Source: Sulfuricella sp. (lineage in GTDB: Bacteria; Pseudomonadota; Gammaproteobacteria; Burkholderiales; Sulfuricellaceae). From it: DNA of 64,000 nt. The notes below the pieces were generated by a model that was not told the DNA's origin, did not search any database, and was given only the letters and a program-made list of their open reading frames with translations. Made by a program: the position numbers and the translations under genes. The DNA lies in assembly GCA_023266195.1 (NCBI GenBank), contig JAHFRP010000003.1, positions 62,001-126,000 of the forward strand, given 5' to 3'. Shown piece after piece: positions 8,980 through 17,854 of the stretch (the stretch's first letter is position 1; the number at the start of each line of letters is the position of its first letter).

Positions 8980-9297
8980 TCAAGGTTTCAGCTTGGCAAC
9001 GTATGCCGCGATATCCTTGATCTCTTCGTCGCTCACCAGAACCATCACGCCCTTCATCGCGGCCGCATTGCCGTTGGCACGGACGCCGCTCTTGATATCG
9101 GCCATCTGTTTTTCGATGTACTTCACGTTTTGCCCGGCGATTTTCGGGTAATCCGGCATCAGCGGGGTCTTGCCGTCCTTGCCGTGGCAGGCGGTACAGG
9201 TCTTATCCGCAAACAACTTGGCGCCGTCGCCGGCGAAGGCCATGCCGCTGGCCAAAGTGACAGTTGCCGTAGCGACCAGGATAGATATTAATTTCAT
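8980..9297 (-). CDS. Monoheme c-type cytochrome of the nos cluster
   Basis: 105 residues from ATG 9297; AGGAG lies seven bases upstream, so this start is preferred over in-frame ATGs at 9303 and 9333. Sec signal peptide (LISILVATATVTLASGMAFA), one heme motif CTACH, and a later Met in VMVLVSDEE as candidate sixth ligand: a small class I cytochrome of the c553/c551 kind. Position next to nosZ suggests it donates electrons to the CuA centre of NosZ. It has its own FNR-like box at 9368. Confidence 0.9.
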   Translation of the reverse strand: MKLISILVATATVTLASGMAFAGDGAKLFADKTCTACHGKDGKTPLMPDYPKIAGQNVKYIEKQMADIKSGVRANGNAAAMKGVMVLVSDEEIKDIAAYVAKLKP

Positions 9298-9367
9298 CGT
9301 CATTCTCCTAACAATAATTGCGTCATGCATCAAACGATCGACAGTTGACGCATGCTACACGAGCATA

Positions 9368-9381
9368 TTGACATAAATCAA
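9368..9381 (-). promoter_or_regulatory. FNR-type box upstream of the monoheme cytochrome gene
   Basis: TTGACATAAATCAA on the plus strand (minus strand TTGATTTATGTCAA) matches TTGAT-N4-ATCAA with one change. It is 71 bp before the ATG at 9297. The -10 position downstream is poor, so the promoter geometry is less clear than for the neighbouring two boxes. Confidence 0.65.
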
Positions 9382-9433
9382 CATTCGCGACAACACGCCC
9401 CTGCCTGCCCAACTCGTCCGCCTTTTTACGGTC

Positions 9434-9467
9434 AAAAAAAGCAGGGAGCATTCGCATGCCCCCTGCT
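9434..9467 (-). terminator. Rho-independent terminator of nosZ
   Basis: On the minus strand AGCAGGGGGCAT pairs with ATGCTCCCTGCT (12 bp, one G·U) around a GCGA loop and is followed by seven T. It starts 27 bp after the nosZ stop, so nosZ transcripts should mostly end here. Confidence 0.88.
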
Positions 9468-9493
9468 TCGGGGTTACAGCCAGTTAGACGGGC

Positions 9494-11791
9494 TTACTTG
9501 CCAACTTTGTGAGCGCCATGCTGCTCCAGGTAGGTTTTGGCACGCAGACCGATGTCGGCGGCTTTAACCTGGTACTGCCAGACCTGCTCGGCCCACAGGG
9601 TGGCTTGCTGCCAATCCTGTTTCTTGGCCGCTTCTTCGTGCTTGGCCTTGGCGTCCTTCATGCGGCCCAACTGGTCGGTTGCATCGTTCACCAGTTCCAC
9701 GACATCCGGGAAGTCCTTGTAGTTGACGCTGGTGATGTAACCCACCACGCTGTCAATTACCGCCTGGGTATCGGCAATCTTCTTCACCTGCTTGTCGTAG
9801 TCCGCCTTGGTGTATTCGGCCTTGGCCGCGGCCACCTTGACTTCCTTGTAGCCCTTCGGCTTGACCAGCAGATAACCTTCCATCTCCAGGTGCAGTGCCG
9901 AGCAGAACTCGGTGCAGTAGTACGGATACACGCCTTCCTTATCCGCCTTGAACTTCACCGTGACCGACTTGCCCGGTTCGACGGACGCATGCACGTTGTA
10001 AGTGCTCACCGTAAAGCCGTGGGTTTCGTCTTCCGCCCGTTCCAGGTTGGTCAGGTGGATCGTCACTTCGTCGCCCACCGTCGCTTCGATGGTTTCCGGG
10101 GTGATGTGCGAGCGGATCAGCGTGCCGAACACTTCCACCTTGCCAGGCTTCTTGTCGGTATGCTCTTCGCCGGCATGGACCGCGCCAGGAGCGGGCTTGT
10201 CGGTGCGGCTGTTGGTGCCGACCTTGTAGCGCACGCCAGGTTTCAGGGTCTTGGCATCGATCGACACCATGTAGTGCGGCTCACCCAAGGGCAGCGGCAT
10301 GTCGTACAGCAGCTGCATCTTGTCGTTGCTGATGTCGATCAGCTGGTGGTTCTGCGGGTGCAGCGGGCCCACCGGGTTGAAACGGTCGATCGCCAGCTTG
10401 TTCAGCGCCACCAGGTAACGGCCCTTCGGATCGACGGAATCGCCTTCCATGGTATTCAAGTGGCCGATGTTGTAGTGGATGGAAAGCTTGTCGAGCACCT
10501 TGCCTTCGCAGTAGTCCCACTTGGCAACCTGGGAATCCACGTAGAGCGAGGTGTAGGCCACGCACTTCTTGGAGTCATACTGGGTATGCAGCGGCCCCAG
10601 ACCCAGTTGCACCTGGCGCTCCAGAGCATCCTTCATGCCGATCACCGGAATGCCGTAGGGATCCTTGCCTTCGAACTTGCCAGCCTTGATCGCGGCCTGA
10701 ATCTTCTCGAAGCTGAACACCGAAACGTGGGTATCCAGCTTGCCGGCCACCACCATGAACTTGCCGTCAGGCGTCACGTCCACGCCGTGCGGGCTCTTCG
10801 GTTCCGGCACCAGGAACAGGATGCCTTCCTTGATGGACACGTCCAGCGGCAGCACGTCATGGCCATTGATCTTCTTGGCCTTGCCGGCGGCAACCAGTTC
10901 CGCGGCTTTCTTCCAGTTGATCACGTGCATGTAGTCGGTGTCTTTCGCGGAGCAGCCGGCCTCATACGGAGGGCGACCCTTCTCGATACCGCCGACATAA
11001 CGCTCGGAGCAGAAGGAGTTGGTGAACGACCAGCCGTCGGACGGGCCTTTACCCGCATCCGACAAATCCTGGCTGTAGGGAGGCAGTTCGAGCGAGAAGG
11101 AGTGCTTCACGTCGATGCGGCCTTCCTTGCGGTCGAACTTCCAGTAGGTCACGCCGCCGCGGTATTCGTCGTTGAAACGCTCGAGCGGAACGAACTTCTT
11201 GTTGGCCAATGGGGCGGGGTACTGCGCCGCCTCGATCACGTAGTCGGTATTGGGGGTGACGAAAGCGCCGCCGTGCTCCGACTTGTAAATCGGGTTGACC
11301 ACGATCTGCTTGGTTTCGAAGTCGCGCAGGTCGATCACCGCGATGCGAGGGTTGGCCTTGTCGTTGATGAACAGGAACTGGCCGTCGTATTTGCCGTTGG
11401 TTTCGGAAATCGCCGGATGGTGCGTATCGCCCCAGGTGATGTCCTTGCCGTCGATGCGGCCGCCTTTCAGCACTTCCTTCGATTCCTCGTCGAAGCCGTA
11501 GCCCTGCCAGGGTTCCGGCGTGAATACGCCGATGTATTTCAGGATGCGCATGGACGGAATACCGTACACGATCACCTGGCCGCTCTGGCCGCCGGAGCTG
11601 AATGCGATGAAGTCATCGCGCTTGCCGGTCGGAACATAAGTTTTAGATGCGGCCAACAAGTCCTGCTGCGACAGGCCGCGACGTTTCATTACATCCTGCA
11701 GCGATTCCGCCGACCAGGCACTCGACACCGCCGCGACGCCAATCCCCGCTGCGGTAATCATCATGGCTGTCTGCTTGCTGAAAAGCTTCAT
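9494..11791 (-). CDS. nosZ: Nitrous oxide reductase NosZ, clade II (Sec-exported)
   Basis: 765 residues from ATG 11791, with GGGAGG four bases upstream. It reduces N2O to N2 in the periplasm using the multicopper CuZ and binuclear CuA sites. The leader (KQTAMMITAAGIGVAAVSSA) is a Sec type without the twin arginine of clade I NosZ. CuZ-site segments include DTHHPAIS, EHGGAF, SPHGVD, GPLHTQYD and GHLNTMEGD. The CuA motif is CTEFCSALHLEM (Cys626, Cys630, His634, Met637). About 115 residues of charged helix-like sequence follow CuA; no CXXCH is present, unlike the heme-c tail of Wolinella NosZ. It has its own FNR promoter and terminator. Confidence 0.97.
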   Translation of the reverse strand: MKLFSKQTAMMITAAGIGVAAVSSAWSAESLQDVMKRRGLSQQDLLAASKTYVPTGKRDDFIAFSSGGQSGQVIVYGIPSMRILKYIGVFTPEPWQGYGFDEESKEVLKGGRIDGKDITWGDTHHPAISETNGKYDGQFLFINDKANPRIAVIDLRDFETKQIVVNPIYKSEHGGAFVTPNTDYVIEAAQYPAPLANKKFVPLERFNDEYRGGVTYWKFDRKEGRIDVKHSFSLELPPYSQDLSDAGKGPSDGWSFTNSFCSERYVGGIEKGRPPYEAGCSAKDTDYMHVINWKKAAELVAAGKAKKINGHDVLPLDVSIKEGILFLVPEPKSPHGVDVTPDGKFMVVAGKLDTHVSVFSFEKIQAAIKAGKFEGKDPYGIPVIGMKDALERQVQLGLGPLHTQYDSKKCVAYTSLYVDSQVAKWDYCEGKVLDKLSIHYNIGHLNTMEGDSVDPKGRYLVALNKLAIDRFNPVGPLHPQNHQLIDISNDKMQLLYDMPLPLGEPHYMVSIDAKTLKPGVRYKVGTNSRTDKPAPGAVHAGEEHTDKKPGKVEVFGTLIRSHITPETIEATVGDEVTIHLTNLERAEDETHGFTVSTYNVHASVEPGKSVTVKFKADKEGVYPYYCTEFCSALHLEMEGYLLVKPKGYKEVKVAAAKAEYTKADYDKQVKKIADTQAVIDSVVGYITSVNYKDFPDVVELVNDATDQLGRMKDAKAKHEEAAKKQDWQQATLWAEQVWQYQVKAADIGLRAKTYLEQHGAHKVGK

Positions 11792-12117
11792 AACGCCTCC
11801 CTTTTCATTAGACCAAAAAAAACCCCACACTACCTACTTCTTCTATCGCGCCAACACACAATACACCGTGTGTGCGATTTGACACACCGATTATTTTCTA
11901 AAACGGGTCGAGCGTCCTTGATGTAAATCAAGCCGCGAGCCCCATCCTTTCGTTGCCGCTCGCCATTAATGCATTAAATATAGTAGGATTTTTAGCGAGT
12001 GGTCTCCCCCGTTCGCCCAATATTCCGGATATGCGCATCCGGAAGCCATGATACGCGACATTCTCCGACATGTATCAGTTAACCTCTATCCGTACGCCAT
12101 GTTTTACGACAAGAATA
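11792..12117 (-). promoter_or_regulatory. nosZ upstream region with perfect FNR/DNR box
   Basis: 326 bp between menC and nosZ hold no gene. TTGATGTAAATCAA at 11918–11931 is a perfect FNR/DNR palindrome. On the minus strand a -10-like AATAAT (11895–11890) lies 22 bases after the box, the class II activation geometry, giving a predicted start near 11883 and a leader of about 90 bases. The rest (11935–12117) is AT-richer with no further feature I can support. Confidence 0.85.
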
Positions 12118-13167
12118 TTACCGGGCGATGAACCCCAAGCCGGTTCCTCGCCCGATCTCCAACATCCCTCCCACCCGCTGAGGCGGAAAGCCGACATCGC
12201 GTACGAGCCAGGACGACGTCGCCAAGCCGTGCGCCAAGCCATTCGCCACGGCGGCGGCCAGATGCAGTGCGGAGTGGACGCCGGCGGCGCTATCCACGGT
12301 CGTAGTCACGACGCATTCCATGCCGGCGTCCCGCGCCCGGTTTGCCAGCGCCAAAGCCGGCCGCAACCCACCAAGCACCATCGGCTTCAGCACCAGTCGG
12401 CGCACCGGGCGCTGCGCCAGCAGGGCCTCCGCGCCCAGCACCGGCAGCGTCTCGTCCGCTGCCAGGGGAAATGCGACTCCGGCCTGCAACCGGCCCAACC
12501 CTGCCACATCCGGCCTGTCCAGCGGGTCTTCGACCGACTCCACCGGAAGACCGCTCAATGCGCCGAGAAAAACGGCTGCCTCCGCCTCGCTCCACGCCCG
12601 GTTCGCATCGAGGCGCAGGCAGATGCCCGCCGGCAGCCCACCCGCCAAATCGCACAGCAAGGCCAATTCATGCCTGACCGGGGCAAGGCCCACCTTCAGC
12701 TTGAGCACGTTGAAACCCGCCGCCGCTGCCGCTTGCGCGCGCGACAGCGACTGGCGGTCGAGCGCGCCGATCATGGCGTTTACCTTGACGGAAGGGGAGG
12801 AAACGGGATTGAGCCAGCGCGCCAGACCAAGCCCGGCTTGTTGCGACAGGAGGTCGAGCAAAGCGGTTTCCAGGCCGCAGCGAACTGCCGGCGCAGCGCC
12901 CGCGATGCCGTCCAACGAGGCGAGCGCGACTTCCAGCGCCATGCCGGACAAAAATGCGGCGCACTCCGCCAGGCGCGAGGCCGCGCACGCCCGGCCTTCG
13001 GTACCGGCTTGTGGCAGCGGAGCGCAGTCGCCGTAACCGACCAGGCCGCCGCCGGTTTCCAGCCGGATCAGCCAGCCCTCGCGCACGGCGAAGCCGCCCT
13101 GCGCGCTCTCCCAGGGAACGGCCAGCGGAAGCCGGTAAGGTTGGATGGAAAAGCCGGCAAGACGCAC
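12118..13167 (-). CDS. menC: O-succinylbenzoate synthase MenC
   Basis: 349 residues of the enolase superfamily. It dehydrates SHCHC to o-succinylbenzoate in menaquinone synthesis. Visible family features are VGYGDCAPLP near residue 45, the catalytic-lysine strand FNVLKLKVG, the metal-binding LRLDANRAWS, ESVEDPLD, and LAADETLP, then LVLKPMVLGG near the end of the barrel. It starts 2 bp after the tlpA-like gene. The enolase fold alone does not fix the substrate, but menA, menB and menE nearby make MenC the clear choice. Confidence 0.9.
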   Translation of the reverse strand: MRLAGFSIQPYRLPLAVPWESAQGGFAVREGWLIRLETGGGLVGYGDCAPLPQAGTEGRACAASRLAECAAFLSGMALEVALASLDGIAGAAPAVRCGLETALLDLLSQQAGLGLARWLNPVSSPSVKVNAMIGALDRQSLSRAQAAAAAGFNVLKLKVGLAPVRHELALLCDLAGGLPAGICLRLDANRAWSEAEAAVFLGALSGLPVESVEDPLDRPDVAGLGRLQAGVAFPLAADETLPVLGAEALLAQRPVRRLVLKPMVLGGLRPALALANRARDAGMECVVTTTVDSAAGVHSALHLAAAVANGLAHGLATSSWLVRDVGFPPQRVGGMLEIGRGTGLGFIAR

Positions 13168-13169
13168 GA

Positions 13170-13676
13170 CTACAACATGGATTCGAGTATCTGCTGCAGG
13201 CGCTGCGGCGTCAGGATGCCGCGTTTCACGGCGAAGACATTGCCCTGCCGGTCAAGCACCACGGTGTAGGGCAGGCCGGCGATCTTGTTGCCGAGCGCCT
13301 GCAACAGGGCGATGCCCTTTTCCTTGCCGGCCAGGGCCACAGGATAGGTGATGCCGTTGGCCTTGGCGAAATCGCGCACCGATTCGGCATCGTCCTCGAC
13401 CGCGGCGCCGACGAACGCCACGCCGCGCGGACCGTATTTTTTGTAGCCTTCTTCCAGGGCGGGGATCTCCGTGCGGCAAGGCGCACACCAGGTCGCCCAG
13501 AAATTTACCACCGCGATCTTTCCCTTCAGCTCCGCCAGCGCCAGCGGCTTGCCGTCAAAACCGGCGAGGCTGACGGCAAAAATCGGCTCGGCGGATGGCA
13601 AAGCTTCCACCGCCGCGGCCGGAATGGCGAACAGCCCCGCAGCCAGCGTCCACACGACAAGAAAACAAGCTTTCAT
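13170..13676 (-). CDS. TlpA/ResA-type periplasmic thiol-disulfide oxidoreductase
   Basis: 168 residues: Sec signal peptide (VVWTLAAGLFAIPAAAVEA), then a thioredoxin fold with active site WCAPC (Cys64, Cys67) in VVNFWATWCAPCRTEIPALE, and the cis-Pro segment GLPYTVV. Such proteins reduce disulfides in apocytochromes c or copper chaperones outside the membrane. It is embedded in the men operon, overlapping the menA stop (ATGA) and ending 2 bp before menC, just before nosZ. A role in cytochrome c or NosZ/NosL copper handling is inference. Confidence 0.88.
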   Translation of the reverse strand: MKACFLVVWTLAAGLFAIPAAAVEALPSAEPIFAVSLAGFDGKPLALAELKGKIAVVNFWATWCAPCRTEIPALEEGYKKYGPRGVAFVGAAVEDDAESVRDFAKANGITYPVALAGKEKGIALLQALGNKIAGLPYTVVLDRQGNVFAVKRGILTPQRLQQILESML

Positions 13677-14557
13677 AGCAACAGTCCCATGCTTAACAAC
13701 ACCCCGAAAACCAGCTGCAGTTGAGCAGTCTGCGCCAAAATCCGGTTGAACGCCGGCCCCGGCGCCTCGCGCCAGAACCGCTGGATCAGGTATGCCGCCC
13801 AGGGCAGGGTCAGCAACGGCAATCCATGGCCGAGCGCCGGAAGCAAGAGGTATGGCAGCAGCAGCAGCAGCAGGTATTCGACCTTGCTGCCCGTCCGCCC
13901 CATGCGCACCGCCAGGGTATTTTTACCGACCTCGAGGTCGTTGTCGAGATCGCGGTAATTGTTCACAACGATCACGGCGGCGGCAAGCAGGCCGACCATC
14001 GACGCCGCGGCGAAAACCGGCCAGCCCAGGCGCAACGTTTGCAGATAATAGCTGCCCATCACCGCACCCAGCCCGAAAAACAGCCAGACAAACAGCTCGC
14101 CCAAACCACTGTAGGCAATCGGCCGCGGCCCGCCAGTGTAGCCCCAGCCGGCGCCGACGGAAGCGAGCCCGAGCAGCAGGATCGGCCAGCCGCCATGCCA
14201 CACCAGGAAAACCCCCAGCAGCACCGCACCGCCGAAACAGGCGAGCACACCGCGACGCACGACGGCCGGCGCGAGCCAGCCCGAAGCGGTGGCACGCGCG
14301 GGGCCGAGGCGCCCGGCACCGTCCGCGCCGCGCTCGAAATCGCTCACGTCGTTATGCAGATTGGTGCCGACCTGGATCAGGATGGCCGCCGCCAGCGCCG
14401 CCAGGAGCGGCAGCCAGGCCATCACGCCGGTCTCGGCATAGGCGGCGCTGCTGCCCACCAGCACCGGCACGATGGAGACGGTCAGCGTCTTGGGGCGGAT
14501 CGCCAGCCACCAAACCACGAGCGACGAGTAAGGGGTGAGGGGTGAGGAGTTGGTCAT
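13673..14557 (-). CDS. menA: 1,4-dihydroxy-2-naphthoate polyprenyltransferase MenA
   Basis: 294 residues from ATG 14557 (an in-frame TTG at 14569 is the alternative). UbiA-superfamily integral membrane enzyme that attaches the polyprenyl tail to DHNA. Both Asp motifs are present: NLHNDVSDFERGAD and NYRDLDNDLEVGKNT; about eight hydrophobic helices follow. The first twelve residues (TNSSPLTPYSSL) are encoded by a copy of the GAGGAGTGAG-type dispersed repeat. It is 23 bp after menB and overlaps the tlpA-like gene. Confidence 0.93.
   Translation of the reverse strand: MTNSSPLTPYSSLVVWWLAIRPKTLTVSIVPVLVGSSAAYAETGVMAWLPLLAALAAAILIQVGTNLHNDVSDFERGADGAGRLGPARATASGWLAPAVVRRGVLACFGGAVLLGVFLVWHGGWPILLLGLASVGAGWGYTGGPRPIAYSGLGELFVWLFFGLGAVMGSYYLQTLRLGWPVFAAASMVGLLAAAVIVVNNYRDLDNDLEVGKNTLAVRMGRTGSKVEYLLLLLLPYLLLPALGHGLPLLTLPWAAYLIQRFWREAPGPAFNRILAQTAQLQLVFGVLLSMGLLL
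14521..14556. repeat. GAGGAGTGAG-type repeat copy within the start of menA
   Basis: The plus strand reads GAGTAAGGGGTGAGGGGTGA followed by GGAGTTGG, matching the purine arm of the repeats at 3642, 57266 and 63203. It lies inside the coding start of menA, immediately after the ATG. Confidence 0.65.
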
Positions 14558-14580
14558 GTTAAGTGGCAAAGGACTTCATA

Positions 14581-15396
14581 TTACGGTCTTCGCGGAAACT
14601 TGCCGAAATCGGGGGGGCGTTTTTCGAGCCAGGCATTGCGCCCCTCCTGGCCTTCCTCGGTCATGTAGAACAGGGCGGTGGCGTTGCCGGCCAGTTCCTG
14701 GATGCCCGCCAGGCCGTCGGTATCGGCGTTGAATGCCGCTTTAAGCATCCTCAGCGCCGTAGGCGAAAGCCGCAGCATTTCGCGGCACCACTTCACCGTC
14801 TCGGCCTCCAGCTCGGCCAGCGGCACCACGGCGTTGACCAGCCCCATCGCCAGCGCCTCTTGCGCATCGTACTGGCGGCAGAGGAACCAGATTTCCTTGG
14901 CTTTCTTGATGCCCACCGTGCGCGCCAGCAGGCCCGCGCCGAAGCCGGCATCGAAGCTGCCGACGCGCGGCCCGGTCTGGCCGAAGCGGGCGTTGTCGGC
15001 GGCAATGCTCAGGTCGCACACCAGGTGCAGCACATGGCCGCCGCCGATGGCGTAGCCCGCCACCATCGCCACCACCGGCTTGGGCAAGGTCCGTATCTGG
15101 CGCTGCAAATCCAGCACGTTGAGGTAGGGCACGCCTTGATCGTCGTGATAGCCGCCGTCGTCGCCGCGCACTTTCTGATCGCCGCCCGAACAAAATGCCT
15201 GGTCGCCGGCGCCGGTCAGGATAATGGCCCCCACGGCCGGGTCGCGATGCGCCAGGTGAAAAGCGTCCATCAGTTCCCGCACGGTCTGCGGGCGGAAGGC
15301 GTTGCGCACGGCGGGACGGTTGATCGCGATCCGGGCGATGCCCTCGGCCTGATGGTAAAGGATGTCTTCAAACTCGCCGGCAGGTTTCCAGTCCAT
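14581..15396 (-). CDS. menB: 1,4-dihydroxy-2-naphthoyl-CoA synthase MenB
   Basis: 271 residues of the crotonase fold, close to the usual MenB length. It cyclises o-succinylbenzoyl-CoA to DHNA-CoA. Diagnostic segments: [59 protein letters not shown] and, near the end, [14 protein letters not shown]. It is the first gene of the men–nos block on the minus strand; its 5' gap is shared with a divergent chemoreceptor gene. The Shine-Dalgarno is weak. Confidence 0.96.
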   Translation of the reverse strand: MDWKPAGEFEDILYHQAEGIARIAINRPAVRNAFRPQTVRELMDAFHLAHRDPAVGAIILTGAGDQAFCSGGDQKVRGDDGGYHDDQGVPYLNVLDLQRQIRTLPKPVVAMVAGYAIGGGHVLHLVCDLSIAADNARFGQTGPRVGSFDAGFGAGLLARTVGIKKAKEIWFLCRQYDAQEALAMGLVNAVVPLAELEAETVKWCREMLRLSPTALRMLKAAFNADTDGLAGIQELAGNATALFYMTEEGQEGRNAWLEKRPPDFGKFPRRP

Positions 15397-15595
15397 GATT
15401 TTCGGCCCACAAAATCGCCACAGTATATCGGCACGGTCGATTTACACCAATATGGCGTGGCCCGCGCGAAACCAAACGCCCTTTTTAAAACAGCGGCATT
15501 TCCCGCCGACGGCAAATTCCATTCACCTGTTTTTTCAGATAAACTTTCTCCGCGGCACCGTCTAAAATCCACCATTTCCGAGGACACTCCATTCC

Positions 15596-17251
15596 ATGCT
15601 CAGCAACCTCAATGTCGGCCCGCGCCTGATCGTCCTGAACGTCCTGCTCGCCCTATTCATGGCTGTGATCGGCATTGTCGGCCTGCACGGCATGTCCACC
15701 GTGGTTTCCAACCTGGAAACGGTCTATACCGAGCGGACCGTCCCCCTCACCGACCTGGGCAAGATCAGCACACTGCTGAATTCCAATTTCAGCGAGGCTC
15801 TGCGGGCCTTCCAGCACAACCCCGCGGGCGACCTGGCCAAGCTGCACGACCATCCGGTCAGCGAGCACACCGCCCGCATCCAGGCCAATATGGCGACAAT
15901 CGACGAAGCCTGGGCGCGCTACATGGCCATCAGTCATTCGCCGGAAGAACAGAAATTGGCGGAGGACTTCACCCGGAAACGCGACGCTTACTCCAGCGAG
16001 CTCCTGGCGCCAACGGTGCAAGCGCTGAACAACAACGACTATTCCATCGAAACGGTAAGCCGCTTCCTCAAGGGCAACCGCACCCGCTACAAACCCATGA
16101 ACGATGCGCTGGAAGCATTGATCGCCCAGCAAATCCAGACCGCCAAGGCGGAATACGACGAATCCCGCACCAGCTACGCCAACGCCCGCGCGCTCTCGAT
16201 CGGGGTCATCGTCGGCGGTGTGGCACTCGGCCTGGTCCTGGCATGGTGGATCATCCGCTCGATCACCGGCCCGCTCAACCAAATGCGCGCCACCATCGCC
16301 GACGTCGAGAAAAACGGCGACTTCACCCGCCGCATCGCCATCGGCGCGGAAGACGAAGTCGGCCAAGCGGCCAAGTCCTTCAACCAACTCATGACGACGT
16401 TGCAGCAGACGCTTGGCCAGGTGCTCGCCAGCGTGGCCAAGGTGGCCGACGCGGCGCAAAGCCTGTCGTCCTCCTCCGAGCAGGTCGCCGTAAGCTCGTC
16501 GAACCAGAGCGAGGCGACCTCCGCCATGGCCGCCGCGGTGGAGGAAATGACCGTCAGCATCAACCATGTATCCGACAACGCCCGCGAGGCGGTGGACATT
16601 TCGAAAAAATCCGGGGATATGTCCACCGACGGCCGGGATGTCATCCAGCAGGCCGCCGCGGAGATGTCGCAAATCGCCGAGACCGTGCGCCACACCGCCC
16701 GCGCCATCGAGGAACTGGGCCAGCACTCGAACGAGATATCCTCCATCGTCCAGGTGATCAAGGACGTCGCCGACCAGACCAACCTGCTCGCCCTCAACGC
16801 CGCCATCGAAGCCGCCCGCGCCGGCGAACAGGGACGCGGCTTCGCCGTCGTGGCGGACGAAGTGCGCAAGCTGGCGGAGCGCACCACCAAGGCGACGGAA
16901 GAAATCACCCAGATGATCGCCTCCATGCAGGCAAGCGCCCAATCCGCGGCCGCCACCATGGGCTCCGCCGTCGGCAAGGTCGGCGGCGGCGTGGCGCTGG
17001 CCAACCAGGCCGACACGTCGATTGTCCGGATCAGGGATAGCGCCGAGCGCATCATCAACGTCGTCAACGACATCTCGTCGGCGCTGGCCGAGCAAAGCAG
17101 CGCCAGCAACGACATCGCCGGCCAGGTGGAAAAAGTCGCGCAGATGACCGAGGAAAACAGCGCCGCCGCCAGCGAAACCGCCTGCGCCGCCAACAACCTG
17201 AAAGCGCTGGCCAGCGACATGACGGCGGCGGTAAACCGGTTCAAGATTTAG
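15596..17251 (+). CDS. Methyl-accepting chemotaxis protein (4HB sensor, HAMP)
   Basis: 551 residues in classic chemoreceptor layout: N-terminal membrane helix (about 10–32), a roughly 160-residue four-helix-bundle periplasmic sensor, second helix near 200–220 ([17 protein letters not shown]), HAMP linker, and a long signalling coiled coil with the hairpin tip segment [20 protein letters not shown]. The ligand cannot be read from sequence. A stand-alone NosL-family gene begins 12 bp after its stop, so the two may be cotranscribed; a link to nitrogen-oxide or energy taxis would be inference only. Confidence 0.93.
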   Translation: MLSNLNVGPRLIVLNVLLALFMAVIGIVGLHGMSTVVSNLETVYTERTVPLTDLGKISTLLNSNFSEALRAFQHNPAGDLAKLHDHPVSEHTARIQANMATIDEAWARYMAISHSPEEQKLAEDFTRKRDAYSSELLAPTVQALNNNDYSIETVSRFLKGNRTRYKPMNDALEALIAQQIQTAKAEYDESRTSYANARALSIGVIVGGVALGLVLAWWIIRSITGPLNQMRATIADVEKNGDFTRRIAIGAEDEVGQAAKSFNQLMTTLQQTLGQVLASVAKVADAAQSLSSSSEQVAVSSSNQSEATSAMAAAVEEMTVSINHVSDNAREAVDISKKSGDMSTDGRDVIQQAAAEMSQIAETVRHTARAIEELGQHSNEISSIVQVIKDVADQTNLLALNAAIEAARAGEQGRGFAVVADEVRKLAERTTKATEEITQMIASMQASAQSAAATMGSAVGKVGGGVALANQADTSIVRIRDSAERIINVVNDISSALAEQSSASNDIAGQVEKVAQMTEENSAAASETACAANNLKALASDMTAAVNRFKI

Positions 17252-17263
17252 AGATCGGACGAG

Positions 17264-17737
17264 ATGTTGCGCAAATCGGCGCTCGCCCTGTTCGGGGCAC
17301 TATTCCTGGCCGGCCTTGCCGCCGCGGCCGACCCGGCTCCCGCCCAGACTCAGGAACAGCATTGCCCGGTCTGCCGCATGAACCCGGCCAACTACCCGAA
17401 ATGGCGCAGCCGCATCGTTTTCCGCGACGGCGCGGCGGCGGCTTTCGACTCTCCCGCCGACCTGTTCCGCTTTCTCGGCAACATGGCGAAATACGACCGC
17501 CAACACACTGCGGCGGACATCGCACAGATCGACGCGACCGATTTTTCCAGGCGGGTTCGGATCGACGCGCGGCGCGCGTTTTTCGTTTCCGGCTCGTCGG
17601 TCAGGGGGCCGATGGGGCCGGACCTGCCGGCCTTCGAAAACAGGGCCGATGCGGAATTTCTCGCGCGAAGCGCGGGAGGCAAGGCGATAAACTTCGACCA
17701 GGCAGCCAAGGAAATAAACGGTGCGGCCACCCGCTGA
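17264..17737 (+). CDS. Stand-alone NosL-family copper-binding protein (second NosL)
   Basis: 157 residues. Signal peptide (SALALFGALFLAGLAAA) without a lipobox Cys, then CPVCRM (Cys34, Cys37, Met39), the Cys-X2-Cys-X-Met pattern of NosL, and the family segment VSGSSVRGPMGPDLPAF. It therefore looks like a soluble or signal-anchored periplasmic NosL paralogue, distinct from the lipoprotein NosL at 2341. It follows the chemoreceptor gene by 12 bp and lies upstream of a NarX/NarL-like pair. Its client could be NosZ or another copper enzyme. Confidence 0.85.
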   Translation: MLRKSALALFGALFLAGLAAAADPAPAQTQEQHCPVCRMNPANYPKWRSRIVFRDGAAAAFDSPADLFRFLGNMAKYDRQHTAADIAQIDATDFSRRVRIDARRAFFVSGSSVRGPMGPDLPAFENRADAEFLARSAGGKAINFDQAAKEINGAATR

Positions 17738-17854
17738 AGCGCGGAAAAGTCCAATTGGGCCGGTATTTAGAAGAGCCTATTTCGTATGAAATCTGCTGAA
17801 ATACGCTCTTTAAAAAGAACCGATTCCCCGGTTGTCCGTCTAAGTTTCGTGTCT

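Noticed and set aside
9494-9850. NosZ C-terminal cytochrome c domain
   Set aside because: Looked for CXXCH after the CuA motif; none is present.
9509-11926. 805-residue open frame on the plus strand opposite nosZ
   Set aside because: It is the antisense of nosZ; high GC and codon bias keep the opposite strand open. It has no ribosome site and no family resemblance, while nosZ motifs are unmistakable.
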